Source: Eubacterium sp.
GTDB lineage: Bacteria; Bacillota; Clostridia; Lachnospirales; Lachnospiraceae
Length of the DNA stretch: 64,000 nt
NCBI GenBank assembly: GCA_017539165.1
Contig: JAFYHN010000095.1
Coordinates: 1-64,000 of the forward strand
Direction: 5' to 3'
The notes beneath the pieces were generated by a model that saw only the letters and a program-made list of their open reading frames with translations, had not been told where the DNA came from and did not search any database. The position numbers and the translations under genes are program-made. Positions 36,470-44,540 of this stretch are shown piece by piece. The number at the start of each line of letters is the position of its first letter. The stretch's first letter is position 1.

Positions 36470-37144
36470 ATGCAGGATATAAGATATATATTGGTTTTGG
36501 TTTTTATCCTGATATTTTTAATGGTAAGTCTTACTGCATGCAGTGATGGCGAGCTTGAGATAAAAACAGTAGGAGATACTGAAGAACCGAATGTTTCTGT
36601 TAGTGAGGGACTGGCAGGGACTACAACTGATTCCGGTGATTCTGTTGTACCCGATATTTCAAATGATTCGGATGCTTCGGATCAATGCGGGTCTCATGGT
36701 GAGAAAGATGTCATATATGTATATGTCTGTGGAGCAGTAGTTAATGAAGGCGTATACGAGATGAAGAGCGGTTCGCGAAAGGCTGATGCTCTGGATGCCG
36801 CCGGTGGTTATTCGGAGAATGCAGCACATGGTATGGTGAATCTTGCTGCGGAAGTGTCGGATGGAGAACGTATATATATTCCGACGTCTGAAGAGGCGGA
36901 AAGTAATCAATATGACAATATGATGAATCCTGTTGATAATATGAGCTCCGGCGAGATAGATATCAATACAGCTTCTAAGGAAGAACTGATGAGCCTTTCA
37001 GGTATAGGAGAGAGCAAGGCACTTGATATCATTTCGTATCGTGAGAGTCATGGTGGATTCAGTGATATAACGGATATAAAAAATGTGAGTGGTATAGGAG
37101 ATGCCACATACGAGAAGATAAAGGAACAGATAACGGTCAGATAG
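36470..37144 (+). CDS. comEA: ComEA-like DNA-binding lipoprotein (SLBB plus helix-hairpin-helix)
   Basis: 224 residues from the ATG behind AAAGGAGGG. A hydrophobic N-terminus ending in the lipobox-like LTAC is followed by an acidic low-complexity spacer, an SLBB domain (about 80-140, YVYVCGAVVNEGVYEMKSG) and two helix-hairpin-helix motifs (IDINTASKEELMSLSGIGES and DIKNVSGIGDATYEKI). ComEA binds incoming DNA at the cell surface during natural transformation. No comEB or comEC follows here. It runs into the response regulator gene after 23 bases. Confidence 0.92.
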   Translation: MQDIRYILVLVFILIFLMVSLTACSDGELEIKTVGDTEEPNVSVSEGLAGTTTDSGDSVVPDISNDSDASDQCGSHGEKDVIYVYVCGAVVNEGVYEMKSGSRKADALDAAGGYSENAAHGMVNLAAEVSDGERIYIPTSEEAESNQYDNMMNPVDNMSSGEIDINTASKEELMSLSGIGESKALDIISYRESHGGFSDITDIKNVSGIGDATYEKIKEQITVR

Positions 37145-37167
37145 CCGTATAAGTTTAAGGAGATTGT

Positions 37168-37857
37168 ATGAAGAAGGTTCTGGTAGTTGACGATGAAAAA
37201 TTGATAGTAAAAGGTCTTAAGTTTTCGCTTGAGCAGGATGATATGGAAGTAGATACAGCATTTGATGGAGAAGAAGCTGTTGAGAAAGCTAGAGCAAACA
37301 GTTACGACATCATGCTTCTGGATATCATGCTTCCAAAGCTTTCAGGTCTTGAGGTATGTCAGATGGTCAGAGAGTTCTCGGATGTTCCGATCATCATGCT
37401 CACAGCTAAGGGTGAGGATATGGATAAGATCATGGGCCTTGAATATGGTGCTGATGATTATGTAACGAAGCCGTTTAATATCCTTGAGGTTAAGGCTCGT
37501 ATCAAAGCTATCCTCAGACGTAACAGCAAGAATGATGATCTTAGACCTGCTACTTCAAATGTTATAGAGAAGAAAGGTCTTAAGATTGAAACTGATTCAA
37601 GAAGAGTATTTATCAAGGGTCACGAAGTAAGTCTTACAGCTAAAGAGTTTGATCTGGTAATGCTTCTTGTATCGAATCCTAACAGGGTTTATTCAAGAGA
37701 TGAGCTTCTGAATGAAATCTGGGGTGCAACCTATCCTGGAGATGCCAGAACGGTTGATGTGCATGTCAGAAGACTTAGAGAAAAGATTGAGACTCATCCG
37801 GCTGATCCTGAATATATCCATACCAAGTGGGGTGTGGGATACTTCTTCCAGGATTAA
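37168..37857 (+). CDS. OmpR-family response regulator, WalR/PhoP-like, without adjacent kinase
   Basis: 229 residues behind AAGGAG. Receiver domain with VVDDE, phospho-acceptor Asp in LLDIMLP, switch Thr in LTAKGED and YVTKPF lysine. The winged-helix DNA-binding domain has a recognition region (RTVDVHVRRLREKIE, then GVGYFF) close to that of WalR/YycF. No histidine kinase gene is next to it: comEA is upstream and a terminator then iorA follow. The WalR resemblance and the WalR-like boxes near 27220-27294 make a link plausible but unproven. Confidence 0.92.
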   Translation: MKKVLVVDDEKLIVKGLKFSLEQDDMEVDTAFDGEEAVEKARANSYDIMLLDIMLPKLSGLEVCQMVREFSDVPIIMLTAKGEDMDKIMGLEYGADDYVTKPFNILEVKARIKAILRRNSKNDDLRPATSNVIEKKGLKIETDSRRVFIKGHEVSLTAKEFDLVMLLVSNPNRVYSRDELLNEIWGATYPGDARTVDVHVRRLREKIETHPADPEYIHTKWGVGYFFQD

Positions 37858-37881
37858 AGCATAAATATGGAAATGTATTTA

Positions 37882-37920
37882 AGAGACAGTGGTTTTGTTC
37901 AGACCACTGTCTCTTTATTC
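37882..37920 (+). terminator. Terminator after the orphan regulator
   Basis: AGAGACAGTGG/CCACTGTCTCT hairpin followed by TTATTCTT. Confidence 0.85.
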
Positions 37921-38014
37921 TTGTCAAATGCCCCAAAATGAAGTAAAATCGTCATTGTGTATTCATGTTACCGGAAATGTAACGGTAATAATATCTGAGA
38001 AGGAGTTTAGAACA

Positions 38015-39790
38015 TTGGAAAAGAAGATTATGCTTGGAAATGAAGCTATAGCTCGTGGTGCCTGGGAGGCAGGAGTTAAAGTTTCATCAGCTTATCCGGG
38101 AACCCCAAGTACCGAGATGAGTGAAAACCTTGTTAAATACGAAGGTGTATATGCTGAGTGGGCACCTAATGAGAAGGTAGCCGCTGAGGTTGCTATGGGA
38201 GCATCTATTGCCGGTGTAAGAGCTATGTGCGCTATGAAGTGTGTAGGTCTTAACGTTGCATCAGATCCTCTTTATACAGCATCTTATATCGGAGCAAAGG
38301 GTGGACTTGTTTACCTCGTTGCGGATGATCCGGGACTTTACAGTTCACAGAATGAGCAGGATACAAGACGTATCGGTATCTCAGCTCACGTTCCTGTACT
38401 TGAACCATCTGATTCAGAAGAAGCAAGAGTTTTCACTAAGAAAGCATTTGAGATATCAGAAGAATACGATACTCCTGTTATTCTCAGAACTACAACACGT
38501 ATTGCACATTCACAGGGTGTTGTAAATCTCGAGGATAGAGTAGAAGTTGAAGATAAAGAATACGTAAGAGACCCTGCAAAGAATGTTATGGTTCCTGCAA
38601 ATGCCATGAAACGTCACAAGTTCGTCATCGGGCGTGACAGAAAGCTTGCAGAGGATGGAGCAACAGATAAGTTTGCTGATATCAACAAGGTTACTTACGG
38701 TGATACAACAACAATAAACGGAGAGGCTAAGAAACTTGGTTTCATCACAAGCGGAATCCCTTATCAGTATGTTAAGGAAGTATTCCCTGAAGCAAGCGTA
38801 CTTAAGCTTGGTATGGTTTCACCTCTTCCAAAGAAACTTATTGAAGAATTTGCATCAAAGGTTGATGTGCTTTATATTATCGAAGAGCTTGAGCCGGTTA
38901 TTGAAGAGCAGGTAAGAGCTTGGGGAATCAACTGCATCGGAAAGGATGTATTCCCTCTTGATGGAGAGTATAGTGCAAATATGCTTCGTGAGAAGATACT
39001 TGGTATGGATCTTGACCTTACAGATCCTGCAAATGTACCTGTACGTCCACCAATCCTTTGTCCTGGATGTCCTCATAGAGCTACATACAGCGTTCTTAAG
39101 AAGCTTAAGATTCATGCAAGTGGAGATATCGGATGTTACACACTTGGTGTAGCTGCTCCTCTTTCAGTAGTTGATACAACACTCTGTATGGGTGGTTCTA
39201 TCTCTATGCTTCATGGTATGGAGAAAGGTAAAGGTAAGGACTGGGTTAAGAACTGGGTTGCAGTTATCGGAGATTCAACCTTCCTTCATACAGGTGTTAA
39301 CTCACTTATGAATATGGTATACAACCAGGCTACTGGAACAGTTATCATCCTTGATAATTCAACGACAGGTATGACAGGCCATCAGAACCATCCTGCAACA
39401 GGTAAGATGCTTAACGGTGAAGAGACATTTGCAATCGACCTTGTTAAGCTTTGTGAAGGAATGGGAATTAAGCATGTTAAAGTTGTAGATGCATTTGACC
39501 TTAAGAAACTTGAGGAGACAATCAAGGAAGAAGTTGCAAGAGATGAGCTTTCAGTTATCATTTCACAGTCACCATGTGCGCTTCTTAAGACTTATGTTCC
39601 AAAGGGTAAGTGCTTCGTAGATACAGAGAAATGTATGAAGTGTGGACAGTGCCTTGTGCCTGGATGCCCAGCGATCAAGAAAGATAAAGAGACTGGATTC
39701 TCAGTTATAGATGAAACAATGTGTAACGGATGCGGACTTTGCCAGCAATTATGTCCGTTTGACGCTATTCAGTTAAAGGAAAGGGGATAA
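38015..39790 (+). CDS. iorA: Indolepyruvate:ferredoxin oxidoreductase alpha subunit
   Basis: 591 residues from a TTG start with AAGGAG nine bases upstream. The frame runs back to 37889, but the usual N-terminus is KKIMLGNEAIARGAWEAGV. It decarboxylates aryl pyruvates to aryl-acetyl-CoA while reducing ferredoxin. Pyrimidine- and TPP-binding regions are present (SSAYPGTPSTEMSEN; GDSTFLHTGVNSL with NSTTGMTGHQ). A C-terminal 8Fe ferredoxin domain has two cluster motifs (CMKCGQCLVPGCP and CNGCGLCQQLCP), the first with the altered spacing common in this family. Partner of iorB, 6 bases downstream. Confidence 0.97.
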   Translation: MEKKIMLGNEAIARGAWEAGVKVSSAYPGTPSTEMSENLVKYEGVYAEWAPNEKVAAEVAMGASIAGVRAMCAMKCVGLNVASDPLYTASYIGAKGGLVYLVADDPGLYSSQNEQDTRRIGISAHVPVLEPSDSEEARVFTKKAFEISEEYDTPVILRTTTRIAHSQGVVNLEDRVEVEDKEYVRDPAKNVMVPANAMKRHKFVIGRDRKLAEDGATDKFADINKVTYGDTTTINGEAKKLGFITSGIPYQYVKEVFPEASVLKLGMVSPLPKKLIEEFASKVDVLYIIEELEPVIEEQVRAWGINCIGKDVFPLDGEYSANMLREKILGMDLDLTDPANVPVRPPILCPGCPHRATYSVLKKLKIHASGDIGCYTLGVAAPLSVVDTTLCMGGSISMLHGMEKGKGKDWVKNWVAVIGDSTFLHTGVNSLMNMVYNQATGTVIILDNSTTGMTGHQNHPATGKMLNGEETFAIDLVKLCEGMGIKHVKVVDAFDLKKLEETIKEEVARDELSVIISQSPCALLKTYVPKGKCFVDTEKCMKCGQCLVPGCPAIKKDKETGFSVIDETMCNGCGLCQQLCPFDAIQLKERG

Positions 39791-39796
39791 TGAACT

Positions 39797-40378
39797 ATGT
39801 CAGTTACTAATATTATGATAGTAGGTGTAGGTGGTCAGGGTACCCTTCTTACAAGCCGTATTCTTGGTGGTCTTGCTGAGACAGCAGGCTACGATGTTAA
39901 ACTTTCAGAGGTTCACGGTATGGCACAGCGTGGTGGTTCCGTTGTTACCTATGTTAGATATGCAACAGAAGGCGAAGTTGTTACTGAGCCTATCGTAGAA
40001 GAGGGATGTGCAGACGTTCTTATAGCATTTGAAAGACTTGAGGCACTTAGATATGCGCACTTCCTTAAAAAAGATGGAGCTCTTATCGTAAATGATCAGA
40101 GAATAGATCCTATGCCTGTAATAACGGGAGCAGCAGAATATCCCGAAAACATTCTTGAAGGACTTCGTGAGAAGTATAAGGTATATTCGATCGACGCTAT
40201 GGCTAAGGCTGAAGAACTGGGTAACACAAGAGTATTCAATACAATAGTACTTGGAATGGCAGCTCGCCATATGAACTACAGCAAAGAACAGTGGGAAGAA
40301 GTGATCAAAGCTAAAGTACCACCAAAGACTGTAGATATAAATCTTGCAGGATTCGAAGCAGGATACGCAAGCATATAA
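39797..40378 (+). CDS. iorB: Indolepyruvate:ferredoxin oxidoreductase beta subunit
   Basis: 193 residues. Gamma-type 2-oxoacid oxidoreductase domain beginning with NIMIVGVGGQGTLLTSRILG and containing KLSEVHGMAQRGGSVVTYVR. Forms the complex with IorA for fermentation of aromatic amino acids, or the reverse, reductive direction. Confidence 0.97.
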   Translation: MSVTNIMIVGVGGQGTLLTSRILGGLAETAGYDVKLSEVHGMAQRGGSVVTYVRYATEGEVVTEPIVEEGCADVLIAFERLEALRYAHFLKKDGALIVNDQRIDPMPVITGAAEYPENILEGLREKYKVYSIDAMAKAEELGNTRVFNTIVLGMAARHMNYSKEQWEEVIKAKVPPKTVDINLAGFEAGYASI

Positions 40379-40401
40379 TTAGAGAAAACCAGCGGATGTC
40401 C

Positions 40402-40428
40402 AAACCAGCGGATGTCCGCTGGTTTTTT
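40402..40428 (+). terminator. iorAB terminator with duplicated left arm
   Basis: AAACCAGCGG-ATGT-CCGCTGGTTT then TTTTGA. The left arm sequence AAACCAGCGGATGTCC is present twice in tandem (from 40386 and 40402), so the right arm can pair with either. Confidence 0.85.
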
Positions 40429-40463
40429 GATTACGTGTTAAAAAAATATTCCCTTATAATACT

Positions 40464-40480
40464 GTTAAGACTCCGTTAAG
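40464..40480 (+). promoter_or_regulatory. GTTAAG direct repeat upstream of DUF975 gene 1
   Basis: GTTAAG-N5-GTTAAG, 11-base periodicity as for OmpR-family regulators. A -10-like TATCAT begins 33 bases after its end (40513-40518), with no good -35 between, which fits an activator-dependent promoter. Confidence 0.6.
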
Positions 40481-40601
40481 AAATCTCGATAATTCAGGAA
40501 AGGTTCCTCTGCTATCATGTACACATAAACAAAAGAACACCAGTAAACACACAAAACTGGTATGAAAAATTATAACAATTCCTTGAAAGGGGGAAACAAT
40601 T

Positions 40602-41489
40602 ATGTGGACAAGAAAAGAGATTAAAGAAAGAGGAAAGATTTCATTCAAGAAGAACTATTGGAAGGGAATCATCGTAGCGGTTCTGCTTTCGTTAGTTGCA
40701 GGAGGAGCATATGGCGGTTTTTCGGGAGGAAGTGCTGCTTCAAGATATCGTAGGAATTATTCAAACAGTCAGGAAGGTCATTATGTGATCGATGAAAACG
40801 AAGACGGTTCAAAGTTCACAGTTGATGTGAAAGAAGATAAAGATGGTGAAACAAGTTATGAGTTTGGTGCTGAAGATAAAGATGGTAACAAGCTTGAAAT
40901 GGAAGATGTAAAACCGGCATTTGGAAATGATAAATATGATACAATAGCTTCAGCTATATTTGTTACAATTATGGTACTCATAGGTGCTGGTCTTGTATGT
41001 GCAGTAATCCTGGCTATAGATGCATTTGTTATCAATCCTATTGAGATGGGATGCAACAAATTCTTCCTTGATAACCTTGAGAAAGAAGCTGATGTTTCAA
41101 CTGTAGCATATGCATTTGACCATAACTATAAGAATGTTGCAAAGGTAATGTTCAGAAGAGATCTTTCAATCTTCCTGTGGTCACTGCTCTTAATAATTCC
41201 AGGTATCTATAAAACATATGAGTACAGAATGATCTCATATATCCTTGCAGAGAATCCTGATATGACATGGGAAGAAGCTTCAGCAGAGAGTAGAGAGATG
41301 ATGAACGGAAATAAGTGGAGAGCATTTGTGCTTGACCTTTCATTCATCGGATGGCATATCCTTGCAATATTTACACTTGGACTTCTCGAAGTATTCTATG
41401 TAAATCCATATCAGTTTTCAACAAATGCCGCACTTTATGAGGCAATCAAGTATGGAAATGCAGATAATAATGAGGTAGTAGAGGCATAA
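40602..41489 (+). CDS. DUF975 membrane protein, paralogue 1
   Basis: 295 residues behind AAAGGGGGAAAC. Starts with the family's WTRKEIKERGKISFKKNYWKGI, one helix, then a hydrophilic Asp/Glu/Lys-rich insertion (about 45-110) likely exposed outside, then about five helices with FRRDLSIFLWSLLLIIPGIYKTYEYRM and the ending VNPYQFSTNAALYEAIK. Function unknown. The next gene but for 130 bases is a close paralogue with a shorter insertion, and both share the upstream direct-repeat architecture. Confidence 0.9.
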   Translation: MWTRKEIKERGKISFKKNYWKGIIVAVLLSLVAGGAYGGFSGGSAASRYRRNYSNSQEGHYVIDENEDGSKFTVDVKEDKDGETSYEFGAEDKDGNKLEMEDVKPAFGNDKYDTIASAIFVTIMVLIGAGLVCAVILAIDAFVINPIEMGCNKFFLDNLEKEADVSTVAYAFDHNYKNVAKVMFRRDLSIFLWSLLLIIPGIYKTYEYRMISYILAENPDMTWEEASAESREMMNGNKWRAFVLDLSFIGWHILAIFTLGLLEVFYVNPYQFSTNAALYEAIKYGNADNNEVVEA

Positions 41490-41509
41490 ATAAAGCTTTA
41501 ATGACGAAG

Positions 41510-41526
41510 TTTAAGGAAACGTTAAG
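41510..41526 (+). promoter_or_regulatory. TTTAAG/GTTAAG direct repeat upstream of DUF975 gene 2
   Basis: TTTAAG-N5-GTTAAG, followed after exactly 32 intervening bases by a -10-like TAAGAT (41559-41564), the same spacing as at DUF975 gene 1. Confidence 0.55.
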
Positions 41527-41622
41527 GTTAAACGGTTTATAAATACAGAATAATCTGATAAGATGCAGGCATAGTAAATTGTCTGCATCTTTTTTATGCA
41601 GTGACATAAATGGGAGGATTGT

Positions 41623-42450
41623 ATGAACTGGACCATAACGGAAATGAAAACAATAGGCAAAAAAGCCTTTAACTTGAATTATTGGAAAGCGGTTGTGATC
41701 GCGCTTATTTTTACGATGGTTTCAGCGGGTACGAGTGGTAGTTATACGTCAGGTTATAACAATATTAATCGTTTATCCGGACAGAAAAATACTCAATCTA
41801 ATAGTGTTACTTCAACTCAGGCTGATGGACAGACTGAAGTGGGACAGGGAGATGGAGCGGTAATTGATACAAGTGATCCCAAATCATTGGAAAATAGTGT
41901 AAATAATCTGCCTGTTAAAGATCGTACAGTGATTAATGTGGTAATGGGAGTAATGTTTATTGTATTGTTTATGGTCATCGTGGTATTGATCATGATAATC
42001 AACGCGCTTTTGATCAATCCGCTTGAAGTTGGAGTAAATAGGTTCTTTATTAAAAATCTTGAAGAGCCTGCTCAAATGCCCCATATCGTATATGCGTTTG
42101 AGCATAATTATAAAAATATAGCAAAGAATCTTTTTTTCAGAGATCTGTATACATTTTTATGGTCACTGCTGTTCCTCATACCGGGAATAGTAAAAACTTA
42201 TGAATATCGTATGATGGCATATCTTCTTGCAGAGAATCCTGATATGGAAAAAGAAGAGGCGTTTAAGCTCAGTAAAGAAATGATGAATGGAAATAAAATG
42301 AAGGCATTTCTGCTTGATCTTTCGTTTATAGGATGGGGAATACTTTCAATCCTTACTCTTGGAATACTTTCAATCTTCTTTGTAAATCCGTATCATCGTT
42401 CGGCAAATGCGGCATTATATGAAAAACTCCGTTACGGAAATGAATATTGA
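41623..42450 (+). CDS. DUF975 membrane protein, paralogue 2
   Basis: 275 residues behind GGGAGG. Same architecture as paralogue 1: WTITEMKTIGKKAFNLNYWKAV, first helix, a Ser/Thr/Gln-rich external segment (about 45-100), then helices with FFRDLYTFLWSLLFLIPGIVKTYEYRM and FFVNPYHRSANAALYEKLR. The membrane parts are strongly alike while the external segments are unrelated in composition, suggesting duplication followed by divergence of the exposed region. A two-component system follows directly. Confidence 0.9.
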   Translation: MNWTITEMKTIGKKAFNLNYWKAVVIALIFTMVSAGTSGSYTSGYNNINRLSGQKNTQSNSVTSTQADGQTEVGQGDGAVIDTSDPKSLENSVNNLPVKDRTVINVVMGVMFIVLFMVIVVLIMIINALLINPLEVGVNRFFIKNLEEPAQMPHIVYAFEHNYKNIAKNLFFRDLYTFLWSLLFLIPGIVKTYEYRMMAYLLAENPDMEKEEAFKLSKEMMNGNKMKAFLLDLSFIGWGILSILTLGILSIFFVNPYHRSANAALYEKLRYGNEY

Positions 42451-42521
42451 AGAATAGACGATAATGTTCTATCATAGAAAAGTGTTTTTAAACAGAAATT
42501 ACTAGAATGAGGAATTATAAC

Positions 42522-43205
42522 ATGGGATACAGAGTATTAGTAGCAGATGATGAAGATGAGATAAGAAGTCTTCTAAAATTATATCTTGAGAATGAGGGAT
42601 ATGAGGTTGTTGAAGCTAAGGATGGAGCGGAGGCAGTTCTCCTTCTCAAGGAGAAGAAGCCGGATATATGCCTGTTGGATATAATGATGCCAAAGCTTGA
42701 TGGATATCAGGTTCTTAGAAAACTAAGAGAGGACAGTAATATACCAGTACTTATTCTTTCAGCTAAAGATGCTGATTCGGAGAAGATACTGGGATTGAAT
42801 CTTGGTGCTGATGATTATCTGTCGAAACCTTTTAATCCACTTGAAGCAGTTGCCAGGGTTAATTCAAACCTCAGGAGGTTCTATAATCTTGGAGCAAGCG
42901 AAGTAAAAAGAGAGACTATAAAGGTAAGGGATCTGGAGCTTGATCCGGAATCATGTTCGCTTATGAAAAATGGTGTGCCTATAGAACTTACTTCTGTAGA
43001 GTACAAGATAATGGAACATTTTATGACCTATCCGGGAAAGGTTTTCACAAAACAGCAGATATATGAGATTGGCTGGGGTGAGGATTTTATAATAGCTGAT
43101 AACAATATCATGGTTTGTATCAGCAAGCTTCGTGCTAAACTCTCTGAAGATCCTTCAGAATATATTAAAACCCTCAGAGGACTTGGATACAGACTTGAAA
43201 AATAA
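42522..43205 (+). CDS. OmpR-family response regulator
   Basis: 227 residues. The ATG at 42522 has GAGGA upstream; the frame extends to 42507. Receiver with VADDEDE, phospho-acceptor Asp in LLDIMMP, and LSKPF lysine. Winged-helix output domain with ELTSVEYKIMEHFM and a C-terminal TLRGLGYRLEK. Partner of the sensor kinase that starts 24 bases later. Likely controls the two DUF975 genes upstream. Confidence 0.95.
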   Translation: MGYRVLVADDEDEIRSLLKLYLENEGYEVVEAKDGAEAVLLLKEKKPDICLLDIMMPKLDGYQVLRKLREDSNIPVLILSAKDADSEKILGLNLGADDYLSKPFNPLEAVARVNSNLRRFYNLGASEVKRETIKVRDLELDPESCSLMKNGVPIELTSVEYKIMEHFMTYPGKVFTKQQIYEIGWGEDFIIADNNIMVCISKLRAKLSEDPSEYIKTLRGLGYRLEK

Positions 43206-43228
43206 GGGAAATGTAATTGGTGTAGAAT

Positions 43229-44428
43229 ATGAATGAATATAAAAATCTACAGTTTTATATTTTAAAACAATTCTTATTCGTTATAGTGTTCATAAGTGCA
43301 GCAGAATACGGTATTCTGCTGCTTCTAAAAAATAAGATGCTGCCTGTTATTATGCATTATTTTTTTGATGATGCGGACGTTAAGAAATTGGGAGCGGCAG
43401 CAATCCTTTCTCTGTTCGTGGTAATGTGTGGAATGCTCATTCTTCAGCTTATCAACAGTCTGATTCCTGGAGAACCAGGCTATTTTCTGGAACATTCATT
43501 AGACAAAATGAATCTTAGAGCTGATTCAGTTCTTGGCGGTCGAAAGGATATCCTAGGGCATCTCAATGTGACGCAGGAGCTTATTCTGTTTTTGGTTATA
43601 CTTTCAGCAGTTATAATCATTTTACTTCCGTATATAATCGGAGGGATATATTTCGCCAGAGCAGTAATAAAACAGGTAAGAGTTATAGAGGAAGAAGACA
43701 GAAAGAAACAGAAAGAGTATGAGAAAAAAAGAAATCTTATGCTTTCTGATATTGCTCATGATCTGAGAACTCCTATCACTACTGTTAACGGATATGCAAA
43801 GGCGCTGGCTGATGGAATGGTATCAGATGATAAAAAACAGGAATATCTGAATGCAATCCAGAAAAAATCAAAGAGACTTGCGGATCTTATTAATCTGCTT
43901 TTTGAATATGTAAAGCTGGATAGTGAAGGATTCAATCTTACAAAACAGGATACTGATGTGTGCGAGCTTGTAAGAGAGTGTGCGGCATTTGTATATCAGG
44001 ATATAGAAGACGCTGGAATGGAACTCGATATAGATGTTCCGGAAGAAGAGATGATAATTAATCTGGACAAGATTCAGATGACAAGAGTGATCACAAATCT
44101 TCTGAATAATGCGATCAAACACAGCGGCAGCGGAAGTAAGATTGGTGTATTTGTTAATAAGGAAGATGATAAAATAAGGATATCTGTAGCTGACAGCGGA
44201 AAAAGGATTGATGATGACAGTGCCCGGAATATATTTATTCCGTTTGTGGTCGGTGATGAATCCAGAAATTCAAAGGGAGGAACGGGACTTGGTCTTTCCA
44301 TAGCGAAGAAAGTTGTGGATATGCATGGTTTCTCCATCAGGCTGATCCAGCGACCGGGGCTTAAAAGATATATAGAGAATCCGGAATATGAAAAGGTGTT
44401 CATGATCACTATTGATTCATTGCATTAA
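43229..44428 (+). CDS. Sensor histidine kinase
   Basis: 399 residues. Three hydrophobic segments (about 11-30, 52-72 and 118-145; a short extracellular loop between some of them) precede the dimerisation domain, with phospho-acceptor His in SDIAHDLRTPITTVNGY (about residue 176). The ATPase domain has an N box (NLLNNAIKHSG), a G1-like box (VADSGKRIDDDSA, where the usual DxGxG reads DSGKR) and a G2 box (GGTGLGLSIAKK). The small sensor region suggests sensing in or at the membrane, as in intramembrane-sensing kinases tied to cell-envelope stress. Confidence 0.94.
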   Translation: MNEYKNLQFYILKQFLFVIVFISAAEYGILLLLKNKMLPVIMHYFFDDADVKKLGAAAILSLFVVMCGMLILQLINSLIPGEPGYFLEHSLDKMNLRADSVLGGRKDILGHLNVTQELILFLVILSAVIIILLPYIIGGIYFARAVIKQVRVIEEEDRKKQKEYEKKRNLMLSDIAHDLRTPITTVNGYAKALADGMVSDDKKQEYLNAIQKKSKRLADLINLLFEYVKLDSEGFNLTKQDTDVCELVRECAAFVYQDIEDAGMELDIDVPEEEMIINLDKIQMTRVITNLLNNAIKHSGSGSKIGVFVNKEDDKIRISVADSGKRIDDDSARNIFIPFVVGDESRNSKGGTGLGLSIAKKVVDMHGFSIRLIQRPGLKRYIENPEYEKVFMITIDSLH

Positions 44429-44473
44429 AGCAACAACGCGTTGACGCAATTAGAAAAGTATTGTACTATAAAT

Positions 44474-44506
44474 GGACAGGGCTCTGCCCCTGTCCTGTTT
44501 ATTTTT
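44474..44506 (+). terminator. Terminator after the sensor kinase gene
   Basis: GGACAGGG/CCCTGTCC hairpin followed by TGTTTATTTTT. Confidence 0.85.
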
Positions 44507-44540
44507 GAGAGGATAATATCGATCGGGAGGATTGTTTAAA

